Counted from the stretch's first letter, positions 7,682 to 14,779 are shown. The stretch: DNA of 19,545 bases from JBEKHI01 sp050012355 (GCA_050012355.1 JBEKHI010000121.1:1-19545), one strand, 5' to 3'. A program made the numbers and translations. Notes: a model not told the origin generated them from the letters alone.

Positions 7682-7804
7682 CTGGATTGAATCCCTCATG
7701 CTTTCTCCTTTCAGATTGGCTTTCGAGGCCCCAATCCAGTATTGAGAAAACGGAGAGAAACGAACAGGCGAGGTTACATGCAAACTAACAGGCAAAGTTA
7801 CTCG
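7682..7804. other. Convergent intergenic spacer with nested hairpins and a 15-nt direct repeat
   Basis: This 123-base AT-richer spacer separates the convergent NB-ARC and TetR genes. CTGGATTG (7682-7689) can pair with CAATCCAG (7732-7739). GATTGG (7714-7719) can pair with CCAATC (7731-7736). The two pairings share the same right arm and exclude each other. One of them probably serves as terminator for one or both genes. The second half holds an imperfect 15-base direct repeat, 13 of 15 identical (7763-7777 and 7787-7801), just after the TetR stop. I see no gene here. Confidence 0.5.
7763..7801. repeat. Imperfect direct repeat, 15 nt, two copies 24 bp apart
   Basis: AACAGGC-R-A-R-GTTAC occurs at 7763-7777 and 7787-7801 with two purine-purine differences. 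The second copy ends four bases before the TetR stop codon. The function is unknown. The short spacing could reflect a protein-binding site pair or a small duplication. Confidence 0.5.
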
Positions 7805-8479
7805 TCAGTTGCCGGTTTCCTCGACGAGGCGGCGTAGTTCGGGCAGCAGAGTGTCGATGTCCCGGGTCGTACGGAACGCGACGATGGCGGTGCCGGTCTC
7901 GCCGTCGGCGGCGGCGGACGCGAACAGGCTGATCACTCGCTGCAGCGCCTCGTCGACCTCACGGACCGGATCGGGAGATTCGCCGCGGAGCCAGCGCCGC
8001 AGCACGTGATTGTGGGCTGCGACCACCGCCGCGGCCATGATCTCGGCTCGCAACGGAGCCGGCTCGGCCGGATTCCCCATCCAGTCGGAGATGAACTCCC
8101 TGAACAGCCGCTGGTACCTGGCCACGCTGACGATTTCCCGGTCGCGGAGGGCGGGCACGGTGCTGGTGAGCGCGTAGCGGCGGCGAGCCAGATCACCTTC
8201 CTCCACGTAGTGCAGCAGGACCAGGCTGACGGCATCCGACACCGCGGCCAGCGCGGTCCGCTGGCTGGACGCGGCTAGCCGGTCCCTGACCTGCTGGAGC
8301 ATCTGATCGTGGTCGGGGAAGATGACATCTTCCTTGGAACGGTAGTGCCGGAAGAACGTCGTCCGCCCCAGACCAGCCCGTTCGGTGATGTCATCGACGG
8401 TGGTCTGCTCGTACCCGCACTCGTCGAACAGGTCGAACGCGGCTTGTGCGAGACGCTCGCGCGCGGATTCCTTGCTCAT
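7805..8479 (-). CDS. TetR/AcrR-family transcriptional regulator, probable regulator of the prp operon
   Basis: A 224-residue protein with a classical N-terminal TetR helix-turn-helix at about residues 7-55. Recognisable are the A-F-D-L-F-D-E-C-G-Y segment, the T-T-V-D-D-I motif, and the recognition helix with T-T-F-F-R-H-Y-R-S-K-E-D. The larger C-terminal part is helical and divergent, as expected for a ligand-binding/dimerisation domain. The ATG at 8477-8479 has AAGGA eight bases upstream (plus-strand 8488-8492). It is divergent from prpD with 105 bases between starts, and that gap holds a promoter with repeated GGTA/TACC half-sites, so autoregulation and control of prpDBC is the natural inference. 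The effector is unknown; a short acyl-CoA or methylcitrate-cycle intermediate would make sense. Better-studied actinobacterial prp operons use other regulator types. Confidence 0.88.
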   Translation of the reverse strand: MSKESARERLAQAAFDLFDECGYEQTTVDDITERAGLGRTTFFRHYRSKEDVIFPDHDQMLQQVRDRLAASSQRTALAAVSDAVSLVLLHYVEEGDLARRRYALTSTVPALRDREIVSVARYQRLFREFISDWMGNPAEPAPLRAEIMAAAVVAAHNHVLRRWLRGESPDPVREVDEALQRVISLFASAAADGETGTAIVAFRTTRDIDTLLPELRRLVEETGN

Positions 8480-8518
8480 GACGGCCCATCCTTACCTGAA
8501 CTCGATGCCGAACGCTAC

Positions 8519-8567
8519 TTGCCAGCAGGTATGGGTACTGAATACCCTAAGAACGGAATTGAGTACC
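8519..8567 (+). promoter_or_regulatory. prpD promoter with overlapping candidate TetR operator
   Basis: TTGCCA at 8519-8524 and TACCCT at 8543-8548 form a -35/-10 pair with 18-base spacing. The -10 lies inside an inverted repeat GGGTA-N5-TACCC (8533-8547), itself flanked by further half-sites: GGTAT at 8528-8532, and AGTACC at 8562-8567, which pairs with GGTACT at 8534-8539. Binding of a repressor here would block the promoter. The site lies between the TetR gene and prpD. The promoter is a pattern call, and the half-sites are read directly. Confidence 0.5.
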
Positions 8568-8584
8568 GCAAGGAGGCGGCGCTG

Positions 8585-10087
8585 GTGATCGATCACGAGG
8601 TACGGACTCATCCTTCATCGGCGCGTCTCGCGCGGGAGGATCAGCTGGCTTGGAAGCTGGCGTCCGTGGCTACCGATAGCGTGGCAATCCCCGCTGTGGT
8701 CGCCGAAATGGTGATTTGTCGGCTGATTGACGACGCTGCGGTCGCTGCCGCTTCGCTGTCCAGGGAACCCGTGCGGGCCGCCAGGGAACAGGCCTTGCGG
8801 CGCCCGGTGGCGCCCGGGGCAACAGTCTGGGGCGCGTCGCCAGCCATCAGGGTGGCGCCGGAATGGGCGGCCTGGGCCAACGGCGTCGCGGTCCGCGAAC
8901 TTGACTTTCACGACACGTTCCTGGCCGCCGACTACTCCCATCCCGGCGATAACATCCCGCCGCTGCTCGCGGTCGCTCAGCATACGGGCCGGTCAGGGGC
9001 GGACCTGGTGCGCGGGATCGCGGCCGCGTACGAGGTCCAGGTGGACCTGGTCAAGGGAATCTGCCTGCACGAGCACAAGATCGACCACATCGCCCACCTG
9101 GGCCCGTCGGTCGCCGCGGGACTTGGCGCGCTGCTGAACCTGGACACCGAGATCGTGTACCAGGCGATCGGCCAGGCGCTGCACACGACGACCCAGACCC
9201 GGCAGTCCCGCAAGGGCGAGATCTCCAGCTGGAAGGCCTACGCCCCCGCCTTCGCGGGCAAGGTGGCGATCGAGGCCGTTGACCGCTCGCTGCGGGGCCA
9301 GGGCGCGCCCGCGCCCATCTACGAGGGCGAGGACGGATTCATCGCCTGGCTGCTGAGCGGGCCGGACGCCATATACACGGTGCCGCTGCCCGCCCCCGGC
9401 GAGCCGAAGCGAGCGATTCTCGAGACCTACACCAAGGAGCACTCGGCCGAATACCAGGCTCAGGCGCTGATCGACCTGGCCCGTCGGCTGGGGCCCAAGA
9501 TTGGTGACACAAGCAACGTCGAGCGGATCGTGATCCACACCAGCCACCACACGCACTACGTCATCGGGACCGGCTCCGGCGACCCGCAGAAGTACGATCC
9601 GAGCGCGTCGCGCGAGACGCTGGACCACTCGCTGCCGTACATCTTCGCGGTGGCGCTGCAGGACGGCGGCTGGCACCACGTCCGGTCCTACGCCCCCGAG
9701 CGGGCCGCACGGCCAGACACCGTGGAGCTGTGGAGCAAGATCAGCACGGCCGAGGACCCGGAATGGACCCGCCGCTACCACGACCCCGACCCGGCCAAGC
9801 GGGCCTTCGGCGGCCGGGTGGAGGTCACGCTGACGGACGGGACCGTGATCAGCGACGAGATCGCGGTGGCGGACGCGCACCCGGCCGGGGCGCGCCCGTT
9901 CGCGCGGGAACAGTACATCGCGAAGTTCCGGACCCTGACCGAGGGTGTTATCGCGCCCGGTGTGCGGGACCGGTTCCTCGAACTGGCGGTGCGGTTGCCG
10001 GACCTGGAGGCAGCCGAACTCGCGACGCTATCCCTGCCGGGCATCGCCGAGGCGGCCGAAGAGCCGCGGACCCGGGGGATTCTCTGA
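8585..10087 (+). CDS. prpD: 2-methylcitrate dehydratase (MmgE/PrpD family)
   Basis: A 500-residue protein of normal PrpD length. It catalyses dehydration of 2-methylcitrate to 2-methyl-cis-aconitate in the cytosolic methylcitrate cycle. MmgE/PrpD family features are clear: the early R-E-L-D-F-H-D-T-F block with Asp/His residues, the S-H-P-G-D-N-I-P-P motif, the H-K-I-D-H-I-A-H-L-G-P block, and the S-R-K-G-E-I-S-S-W-K-A motif. The frame is open 276 bases further upstream, but the GTG at 8585 is chosen because AAGGAGG (8570-8576) lies eight bases before it, the upstream part overlaps the divergent TetR gene and promoter, and the resulting length fits the family. The stop overlaps the prpB start by one base (TGATG). 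PrpD, PrpB and PrpC side by side make the assignment strong. Confidence 0.93.
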   Translation: MIDHEVRTHPSSARLAREDQLAWKLASVATDSVAIPAVVAEMVICRLIDDAAVAAASLSREPVRAAREQALRRPVAPGATVWGASPAIRVAPEWAAWANGVAVRELDFHDTFLAADYSHPGDNIPPLLAVAQHTGRSGADLVRGIAAAYEVQVDLVKGICLHEHKIDHIAHLGPSVAAGLGALLNLDTEIVYQAIGQALHTTTQTRQSRKGEISSWKAYAPAFAGKVAIEAVDRSLRGQGAPAPIYEGEDGFIAWLLSGPDAIYTVPLPAPGEPKRAILETYTKEHSAEYQAQALIDLARRLGPKIGDTSNVERIVIHTSHHTHYVIGTGSGDPQKYDPSASRETLDHSLPYIFAVALQDGGWHHVRSYAPERAARPDTVELWSKISTAEDPEWTRRYHDPDPAKRAFGGRVEVTLTDGTVISDEIAVADAHPAGARPFAREQYIAKFRTLTEGVIAPGVRDRFLELAVRLPDLEAAELATLSLPGIAEAAEEPRTRGIL

Positions 10088-10980
10088 TGCTGCACAGCAC
10101 GACTTCGGTGGCTGACAAGCGCGCCGCGTTTCGAGCCGGGCTCTCGTCCGGGAAGCTGCTGAGATTCCCCGGTGCCTTCAACCCGCTGTCGGCGATGCTC
10201 ATCGCCAAGCGGGAATTCGAAGGGGTCTACATCTCCGGCGCGGTCCTCTCGGCTGACCTCGGGCTGCCCGACATCGGGCTGACCACCCTGACCGAGGTAG
10301 CGGGCCGAGCCGGGCAGATCGCCCGCGTCACCGCGCTGCCGAGCCTGGTCGACGCCGACACCGGATTCGGCGAGCCGATGAACGTGGCGCGCACCGTCCA
10401 GGTCCTCGAGGACGCGGGCGTCGCCGGGATGCACATCGAGGACCAGGTCAACCCCAAGCGCTGCGGGCACCTCGACGGCAAGGACGTCGTCTCACCGGGT
10501 GAGGCGGTCAGGCGGATCAAGGCGGCGGTCTCGGCCAGGAGAGATCCAGCGTTCGTCATCGCCGCCCGGACCGACGCGGCCGCCGTGAACGGCATCGACG
10601 ACGCCATCGAACGAGCCAAGGCGTACGCCGATGCCGGCGCCGACCTCATCTTCCCGGAAGCGGTCGGCGACGAAGCCGGCTTCGAGCGGTTCCGGGCCGC
10701 CATCGACGTGCCGATCCTGGCCAACATGACCGAGTTCGGCAAGAGCAAGCTCCTCGATGTCACGACGCTGCGGGACTTGGGCGTCAACATCGTCATCTAC
10801 CCAGTCACCCTGCTGCGGCTCGCGATGGGCGCCGCCGACGCGGGGCTGTCCGAGATCTCCCGGCTCGGTAGCCAGGAGGGGGTGCTGGACCGGATGCAGC
10901 ACCGCCGCGACCTGTACGACCTGCTCGATTACGAGTCGTACAACACCTTCGACACCAGCATTTACAACTTCGATCTGTAG
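10087..10980 (+). CDS. prpB: Methylisocitrate lyase
   Basis: A 297-residue member of the isocitrate lyase/PEP mutase superfamily. It splits 2-methylisocitrate into pyruvate and succinate. The catalytic loop K-R-C-G-H (124-128) with the active cysteine is intact and follows the E-D-Q pair (118-120). The D-A-D-T-G-F-G motif (89-95) supplies Mg2+ ligands. Length matches PrpB rather than the longer isocitrate lyase AceA. The ATG at 10087 shares a base with the prpD stop, so the two are translationally coupled. An in-frame open stretch extends far upstream inside prpD, but it is a shadow in another frame. It sits between the dehydratase and synthase genes of the same cycle. Confidence 0.94.
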   Translation: MLHSTTSVADKRAAFRAGLSSGKLLRFPGAFNPLSAMLIAKREFEGVYISGAVLSADLGLPDIGLTTLTEVAGRAGQIARVTALPSLVDADTGFGEPMNVARTVQVLEDAGVAGMHIEDQVNPKRCGHLDGKDVVSPGEAVRRIKAAVSARRDPAFVIAARTDAAAVNGIDDAIERAKAYADAGADLIFPEAVGDEAGFERFRAAIDVPILANMTEFGKSKLLDVTTLRDLGVNIVIYPVTLLRLAMGAADAGLSEISRLGSQEGVLDRMQHRRDLYDLLDYESYNTFDTSIYNFDL

Positions 10981-10988
10981 GGGGCCCC

Positions 10989-12104
10989 ATGCCCGAAGAA
11001 GTCCACAAGGGGCTGGCCGGCGTATACGCCGACACGACCGCCATCTCGATGGTCAACCCCGCGAGCAACTCGCTGACCTACCGGGGCTACCCGGTCCAGG
11101 AACTCGCCCGCAGCCGCGGCTTCGAGGAGGTCGCCTACCTGCTCTGGCACGGTGAGCTTCCGTCCGAGGAACAGCTTGGCGCCCAGAACGAGGCCGAACG
11201 CGCGCACCGCGCCCTCGCCCCCGACATCGCCGCGGTGCTGAACGCCCAGCCCAAGACCGCGCACCCGATGGACACGCTGCGCACCGCGGTGAGCCTGCTC
11301 GGTGCCGCCGATCCAGACGAGAACGACATCTCGCGGGAGTCGAACCAGGGCAAGTCGCTGCGGCTGTTCGCCGTGCTGCCCACGATCGTCGCGCTGGACC
11401 AGCGCCGCCGCCATGGGCTCGACGCGATCCAGCCCCGCGATGACCTCGGCTTCGCCGCCAACTTCCTGTACATGACGTTCGGTGAGGTGCCGGAGCCGGA
11501 GATCGTCTCGGCCTTCGAGACCTCGCTGACGCTGTACGCCGAGCACAGCTTCAACGCCTCGACGTTCACCGCCCGCGTCGTCGCCTCTACCCTGTCCGAC
11601 CTGTACAGCGCGGTCGTCGCGGCCATCGGCGCGCTCAAGGGCCCGCTGCACGGTGGCGCCAACGAGGCGGTGATGGGCGTGTTCGAGGAGATCGGCACCG
11701 CCGACAACGCCGCCGCGTGGCTCACCGACGCGCTGGCGCAGAAGAAGAAGATCATGGGCTTCGGGCACCGCGTCTACAAGAACGGCGACTCCCGCGTCCC
11801 GACGATGCGCGCCGCTCTGGAAGAGATCTCCGCGGCCCGCGACGGCCAGTCGCTGATTGACATGTACGAGGCGCTCGCGAGCGCCATGTACGAGGCCAAG
11901 GGCCTGCACCCGAACCTTGACTACCCGGCCGGACCCGCCTACCACCTGATCGGGTTCGACACCCCCACCTTCACCCCGATCTTCGTCGTCGCGCGGATCA
12001 CCGGATGGACCGCGCACATCATGGAACAGCTAGCCGCCAACAGCCTCATCCGCCCGCTGGCCGCCTACAACGGACCGGAGGAGCGTCACCTCGACACCCC
12101 GTAG
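10989..12104 (+). CDS. prpC: 2-methylcitrate synthase / citrate synthase
   Basis: A 371-residue type II-like citrate synthase family enzyme, the short form typical of methylcitrate synthases. It condenses propionyl-CoA with oxaloacetate. The catalytic residues are in place: His221 in L-H-G-G-A-N-E, His260 in G-F-G-H-R-V-Y-K, and Asp311 in the N-L-D-Y-P-A-G-P-A-Y block, a sequence style seen in PrpC-type rather than housekeeping citrate synthases. The E-H-S-F-N-A-S-T-F segment (185-193) is also conserved. The start at 10989 is eight bases after the prpB stop. A G-run (10980-10984) is the only ribosome-binding-like sequence and is close to the ATG. The context with prpD and prpB makes propionyl-CoA the likely main substrate, though such enzymes often also use acetyl-CoA. 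Confidence 0.93.
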   Translation: MPEEVHKGLAGVYADTTAISMVNPASNSLTYRGYPVQELARSRGFEEVAYLLWHGELPSEEQLGAQNEAERAHRALAPDIAAVLNAQPKTAHPMDTLRTAVSLLGAADPDENDISRESNQGKSLRLFAVLPTIVALDQRRRHGLDAIQPRDDLGFAANFLYMTFGEVPEPEIVSAFETSLTLYAEHSFNASTFTARVVASTLSDLYSAVVAAIGALKGPLHGGANEAVMGVFEEIGTADNAAAWLTDALAQKKKIMGFGHRVYKNGDSRVPTMRAALEEISAARDGQSLIDMYEALASAMYEAKGLHPNLDYPAGPAYHLIGFDTPTFTPIFVVARITGWTAHIMEQLAANSLIRPLAAYNGPEERHLDTP

Positions 12105-12119
12105 AGGCCAGCCCGCCAT

Positions 12120-12147
12120 AGGTCGAAATATACGTATATGGTGACCT
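12120..12147. promoter_or_regulatory. 28-bp interrupted palindrome, candidate PadR operator
   Basis: The core ATATACGTATAT (12128-12139) is a perfect 12-bp palindrome. Three unpaired bases on each side separate it from outer arms AGGTC (12120-12124) and GACCT (12143-12147) that are also perfectly complementary about the same centre. It ends two bases before the ATG at 12149. Core palindromes with ATAC/GTAT arms fit what I know of PadR-family operators. The site overlaps the presumed -10 box, so binding would repress. Confidence 0.65.
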
Positions 12148-12151
12148 TATG
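12137..12151 (+). promoter_or_regulatory. Likely leaderless -10 box of the SBP-PadR gene
   Basis: TATGGT at 12137-12142 is followed after six bases by the ATG at 12149, the same spacing as at the GMC gene. There is no Shine-Dalgarno sequence. The box overlaps the right half of the palindrome, which suggests autoregulation. No good -35 box is seen. Confidence 0.45.
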
Positions 12152-13738
12152 ACTGGACGGGTGCCGGTGACCGTGGCGTGCTGGGACTATGACCGGACCC
12201 TCGCGCTGGCCAGCGGGGACGTGCGCCCCGTCGGTATCGACCTCACGTACCTGACGCTGCCGGTCGAGGAGACGTTCTTCCGGATGCTCCGGTACCGCGA
12301 GTTCGACGCGGCGGAGATGTCACTCTCGTCGTACGTGCTGAGCCGGTTCGGCGCGGATCCCAAGCCGTTCATCGCGATCCCGGCGTTCACGTCACGCGCG
12401 TTCCGGCACAACGGGATCTACGTGCGCGCGGGCTCTGACATCGACGACCCCGCGGACCTGCGCGGACGGACCGTCGGCGTGGCCGAGTACCAGCTCACCG
12501 CCAACGTCTGGATCCGCGGCATCCTCGCCGAGCACTACGACGTGCCGGTGGAGTCGGTGCGCTACCGCACCGGCGGGCTGCACGCACCCGGCCGGGAGGC
12601 GAAGGTCGCCCACGACATCCCGCCCGGCGTGGACATCGCCCCCATCGCACCGGACGCGACCCTGTCCGGCCTGCTGGCGTCGGGAGAGATCGACGCCGTG
12701 TACAGCCCGCGGACCCCGCGGGCGTTTCTCGAGGGCCGGGCCCGCCGGCTGTTCGCCGACTCGCGGGCCGAGGAAGAAAGGTACTTCGCGGCGACCGGCA
12801 TCTTCCCCGTGATGCACGTCGTCGTGCTGCGCAGCGAACTGTACGCGGCCCGGCCGTGGCTGGCGCGGTCGCTGTTCGACGCGTTCGAGGAGTCCCGCCG
12901 CCATGCCGTCCAGCGGATCGGGGAGACCGCCGCGTCCCAGTCCATGCTCCCGTGGCTGTACGCGGAGGCGGAGCGGACCTCCCAGCTCATGGGCGGCGAC
13001 TTCTGGACGTACGGGGTGGCGGGTAACGAGAACGCGCTCGGCACGTTCCTGCGCTACTCCTACGAGCAGGGTCTCGCTCGTGAGCTGCTGTCCCCGGAGA
13101 GCATCTTCGCCCCGGAGACCACCGAGGGGTACGTGATCTTAATGTCGCTGCGCCACGCTCTGCTCGGGCTGCTGGACGCCGAGCCGATGACCGGCTACAG
13201 CCTGGCGAAGCACTTCGACCACTCCGCCGCCTACGTGTGGCACGCGCCGCATTCGCAGATCTACCCGGAACTGCGCCGGATGGAGGCCGACGGGCTGATC
13301 GAGGGAACGCTCGAGAACCGGGGCGGCCGGGGAACCAAGCGCACCTACCGGCTGACCGAAGCCGGGCGGGCGGAGTTGCGGCGCTGGGTGGAGGAGGTCG
13401 TGGCCTTCGCGCCGGTACGGGATCCCGCCTACCTGAAGACGACATTCCTCGAATACGGGAGCTTCGACAGCGCGCGGCGGCAGTTCCTGGCCCACCTGCT
13501 GCACTACGAGCAGCAAGAGCGCCGCTGGGAGGCGCACGTCGTCGAGCTTGAGGCCGGATCGACCGCGCTGCTGAAGATCCGCTTCGCCCAGTGGCCAGAA
13601 CACATGCACGCGGCGGTCGTCGGCTACAAGGTGCACGCCTACCGCGGCCTCGCCCAGCGGGCCCGCGACGAGGTCGAGTGGGCCCGGGCCGGCCTCGCCC
13701 TGGTCGACAAGCTAGAAGCCCAAGCCACCGTCAGCTAG
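12149..13738 (+). CDS. Fusion: 4,5-dihydroxyphthalate decarboxylase/NMT1-like ligand-binding domain + PadR transcriptional regulator
   Basis: A single open frame of 529 residues. Residues 1-330 match what I know of the 4,5-dihydroxyphthalate decarboxylase-like proteins, a periplasmic-binding-protein fold related to NMT1/THI5: the opening C-W-D-Y-D-R-T, G-I-D-L-T-Y-L-T-L-P, E-M-S-L-S-S-Y, the G-I-F-P-V-M-H block and the closing R-Y-S-Y-E-Q-G-L with F-A-P-E. There is no signal peptide, so it is cytosolic. Residues 332-529 are a whole PadR regulator: M-S-L-R-H-A-L-L-G-L-L, M-T-G-Y-S-L, the Q-I-Y-P-E-L-R-R-M-E-A-D-G-L-I winged helix, the K-R-T-Y-R-L-T-E-A-G wing and a helical Vir_act_alpha_C-like tail. 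If real, it is a one-component sensor for the adjacent ABC/ALDH/ThDP operon. The junction (13139-13144) reads TTA-ATG and is one base from a stop, so two separate genes or a recent fusion are possible. Confidence 0.8.
   Translation: MTGRVPVTVACWDYDRTLALASGDVRPVGIDLTYLTLPVEETFFRMLRYREFDAAEMSLSSYVLSRFGADPKPFIAIPAFTSRAFRHNGIYVRAGSDIDDPADLRGRTVGVAEYQLTANVWIRGILAEHYDVPVESVRYRTGGLHAPGREAKVAHDIPPGVDIAPIAPDATLSGLLASGEIDAVYSPRTPRAFLEGRARRLFADSRAEEERYFAATGIFPVMHVVVLRSELYAARPWLARSLFDAFEESRRHAVQRIGETAASQSMLPWLYAEAERTSQLMGGDFWTYGVAGNENALGTFLRYSYEQGLARELLSPESIFAPETTEGYVILMSLRHALLGLLDAEPMTGYSLAKHFDHSAAYVWHAPHSQIYPELRRMEADGLIEGTLENRGGRGTKRTYRLTEAGRAELRRWVEEVVAFAPVRDPAYLKTTFLEYGSFDSARRQFLAHLLHYEQQERRWEAHVVELEAGSTALLKIRFAQWPEHMHAAVVGYKVHAYRGLAQRARDEVEWARAGLALVDKLEAQATVS
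13142..13738 (+). other. PadR domain with its own intact potential start codon
   Basis: The ATG at 13142 begins exactly at the residue where free-standing PadR proteins usually begin. GAGGGG (13124-13129) lies 12 bases upstream, an acceptable though distant ribosome-binding sequence. A 198-residue PadR protein could therefore be made separately by internal initiation even if the fusion is also made. Confidence 0.45.
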
Positions 13739-13780
13739 CCCCGCGGGCGCGACCCCAGTGCGTGCCACCCCCGCGCGCGA

Positions 13781-13836
13781 CCCCGTGGATGGCCCATCGA
13801 TAGCGCCACAGCACCAGCGATGGGCCATCCATGGGG
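13781..13836. terminator. Inverted repeat, 19-bp stem (hairpin element copy B)
   Basis: Left arm 13781-13799 pairs with right arm 13818-13836. The only non-Watson-Crick pair is G13785 with T13832, a G-U wobble in plus-strand RNA. The loop is 18 bases. It lies 42 bases after the stop of the SBP-PadR gene and before the ABC operon, so it likely ends the upstream transcript. It matches copy A at 2336-2391 with two compensatory pair changes, and the terminal four pairs of the copy A stem are absent. Confidence 0.7.
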
Positions 13837-13954
13837 TTGTAAATTGTCGGCTTTGGGCTCATTGTTTCGGTATCGCCATAGTTATATCGTGACTGTCCCC
13901 GGCGGGCAGAACACGTCACCGAGGCAGGCGCCTAGGCAGCCGGAGGCGGGACTG

Positions 13955-14779
13955 ATGGCAGGCAAGTCAGCGCGCGCGGCTAGCGACGCCACCGCGGGAA
14001 GCGACGCCGATGAGCCCGGGTTGCTGCGGGTGGCTGGCGTCAGCTACACCTACCCGACGACGCACACCCACGCGCTTGATCACGTGAGCCTCACCGTGCA
14101 CGAGGGCGAGTTCGTCTCGGTGGTCGGTCCGTCCGGCTGCGGGAAGTCCACCCTCGTGCAAGCCGCCGCCGGCCTGATCAGCGGCTACGACGGCACCATC
14201 ACCTTCAAGAATGAACTGATCAAAAACCCGCACCCGAAAATCGGCGTGGTCTTCCAGGAAGACTCGACGTTTCCGTGGCGCACCGCGCTGCGCAATGTCG
14301 AATTCGGCCTGGAAATGCAGGGCATGTCGAAGAAGGCCCGCAAAAGCCAGGCAATGGACATGCTCGCCCTAGTCGGACTGGACAAGTTCGCGGATCACTA
14401 CCCCAGCCAGCTCTCCGGCGGCATGAAGCAGCGGGTCACGATCGCTCGCACCCTGGTGACCGAGCCCGCGCTGCTGCTGATGGACGAGCCCTTCGGCGCG
14501 CTCGACGAGCAGACCAGGATGCTGCTCGGCGAGGAACTCCTCCGGATTCAGCAACAACTGCGGCAGACCGTCCTGTTCATCACGCACAGCATCAGCGAGT
14601 CGATCATGCTGTCCGACCGGGTGGCGCTGATGAGCCGCGGCCCGGGCCGGATCAAGGACGTCATCGCCGTCGGTTTCCCCCGGCCGCGGCAGCCGGACCT
14701 GGTCAGCACGCCGGAATACGGCGTCCAGTCCGCCCGCATCTGGGGCTCGATACGCGAAGAATCACCGCGACAGGAGTGA
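13955..14779 (+). CDS. ABC transporter ATP-binding protein (SsuB/TauB/NrtD type)
   Basis: A 274-residue ATPase with all ABC motifs: Walker A G-P-S-G-C-G-K-S-T (58-66), Q-loop V-F-Q-E-D with Gln101, signature L-S-G-G-M-K-Q-R (153-160), Walker B L-L-L-M-D-E-P (174-180) with D-loop G-A-L-D, and switch His211. The best family match is the nitrate/sulfonate/taurine/pyrimidine-precursor importer group. It powers uptake through the two permeases below. The ATG at 13955 has GGAGG (13942-13946) eight bases upstream and is preferred. In frame, a GTG at 13889 behind an AT-rich box could be a leaderless alternative start adding 22 residues. An ATG at 13820 inside the hairpin is not credible. The CAGGAG ribosome-binding site of the next gene lies at the 3' end of this one. 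Confidence 0.92.
   Translation: MAGKSARAASDATAGSDADEPGLLRVAGVSYTYPTTHTHALDHVSLTVHEGEFVSVVGPSGCGKSTLVQAAAGLISGYDGTITFKNELIKNPHPKIGVVFQEDSTFPWRTALRNVEFGLEMQGMSKKARKSQAMDMLALVGLDKFADHYPSQLSGGMKQRVTIARTLVTEPALLLMDEPFGALDEQTRMLLGEELLRIQQQLRQTVLFITHSISESIMLSDRVALMSRGPGRIKDVIAVGFPRPRQPDLVSTPEYGVQSARIWGSIREESPRQE

Noticed and set aside
8309..8584. N-terminal extension of prpD by 92 codons
   Set aside because: It would overlap the divergent TetR gene and the promoter. The encoded residues do not look like PrpD. GTG 8585 has an AAGGAGG eight bases upstream and gives the family length.
8993..9880. Minus-strand open frame of 295 codons opposite prpD
   Set aside because: Low-complexity Arg/Val/Gly-rich translation, no motif, opposite a strongly conserved gene.
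13820..13954. Upstream start (ATG 13820) for the ABC ATPase
   Set aside because: The ATG lies inside the right arm of the hairpin element, and residues before 13955 have no ABC character. GGAGG supports 13955. The GTG at 13889 is kept only as a possible leaderless alternative.
13739..13954. Possible riboswitch or small RNA upstream of the ABC operon
   Set aside because: I looked for a thiamine-type riboswitch because of the NMT1-like proteins and the ThDP enzyme, but no recognisable THI-box sequence is present. The only clear structure is the hairpin element.
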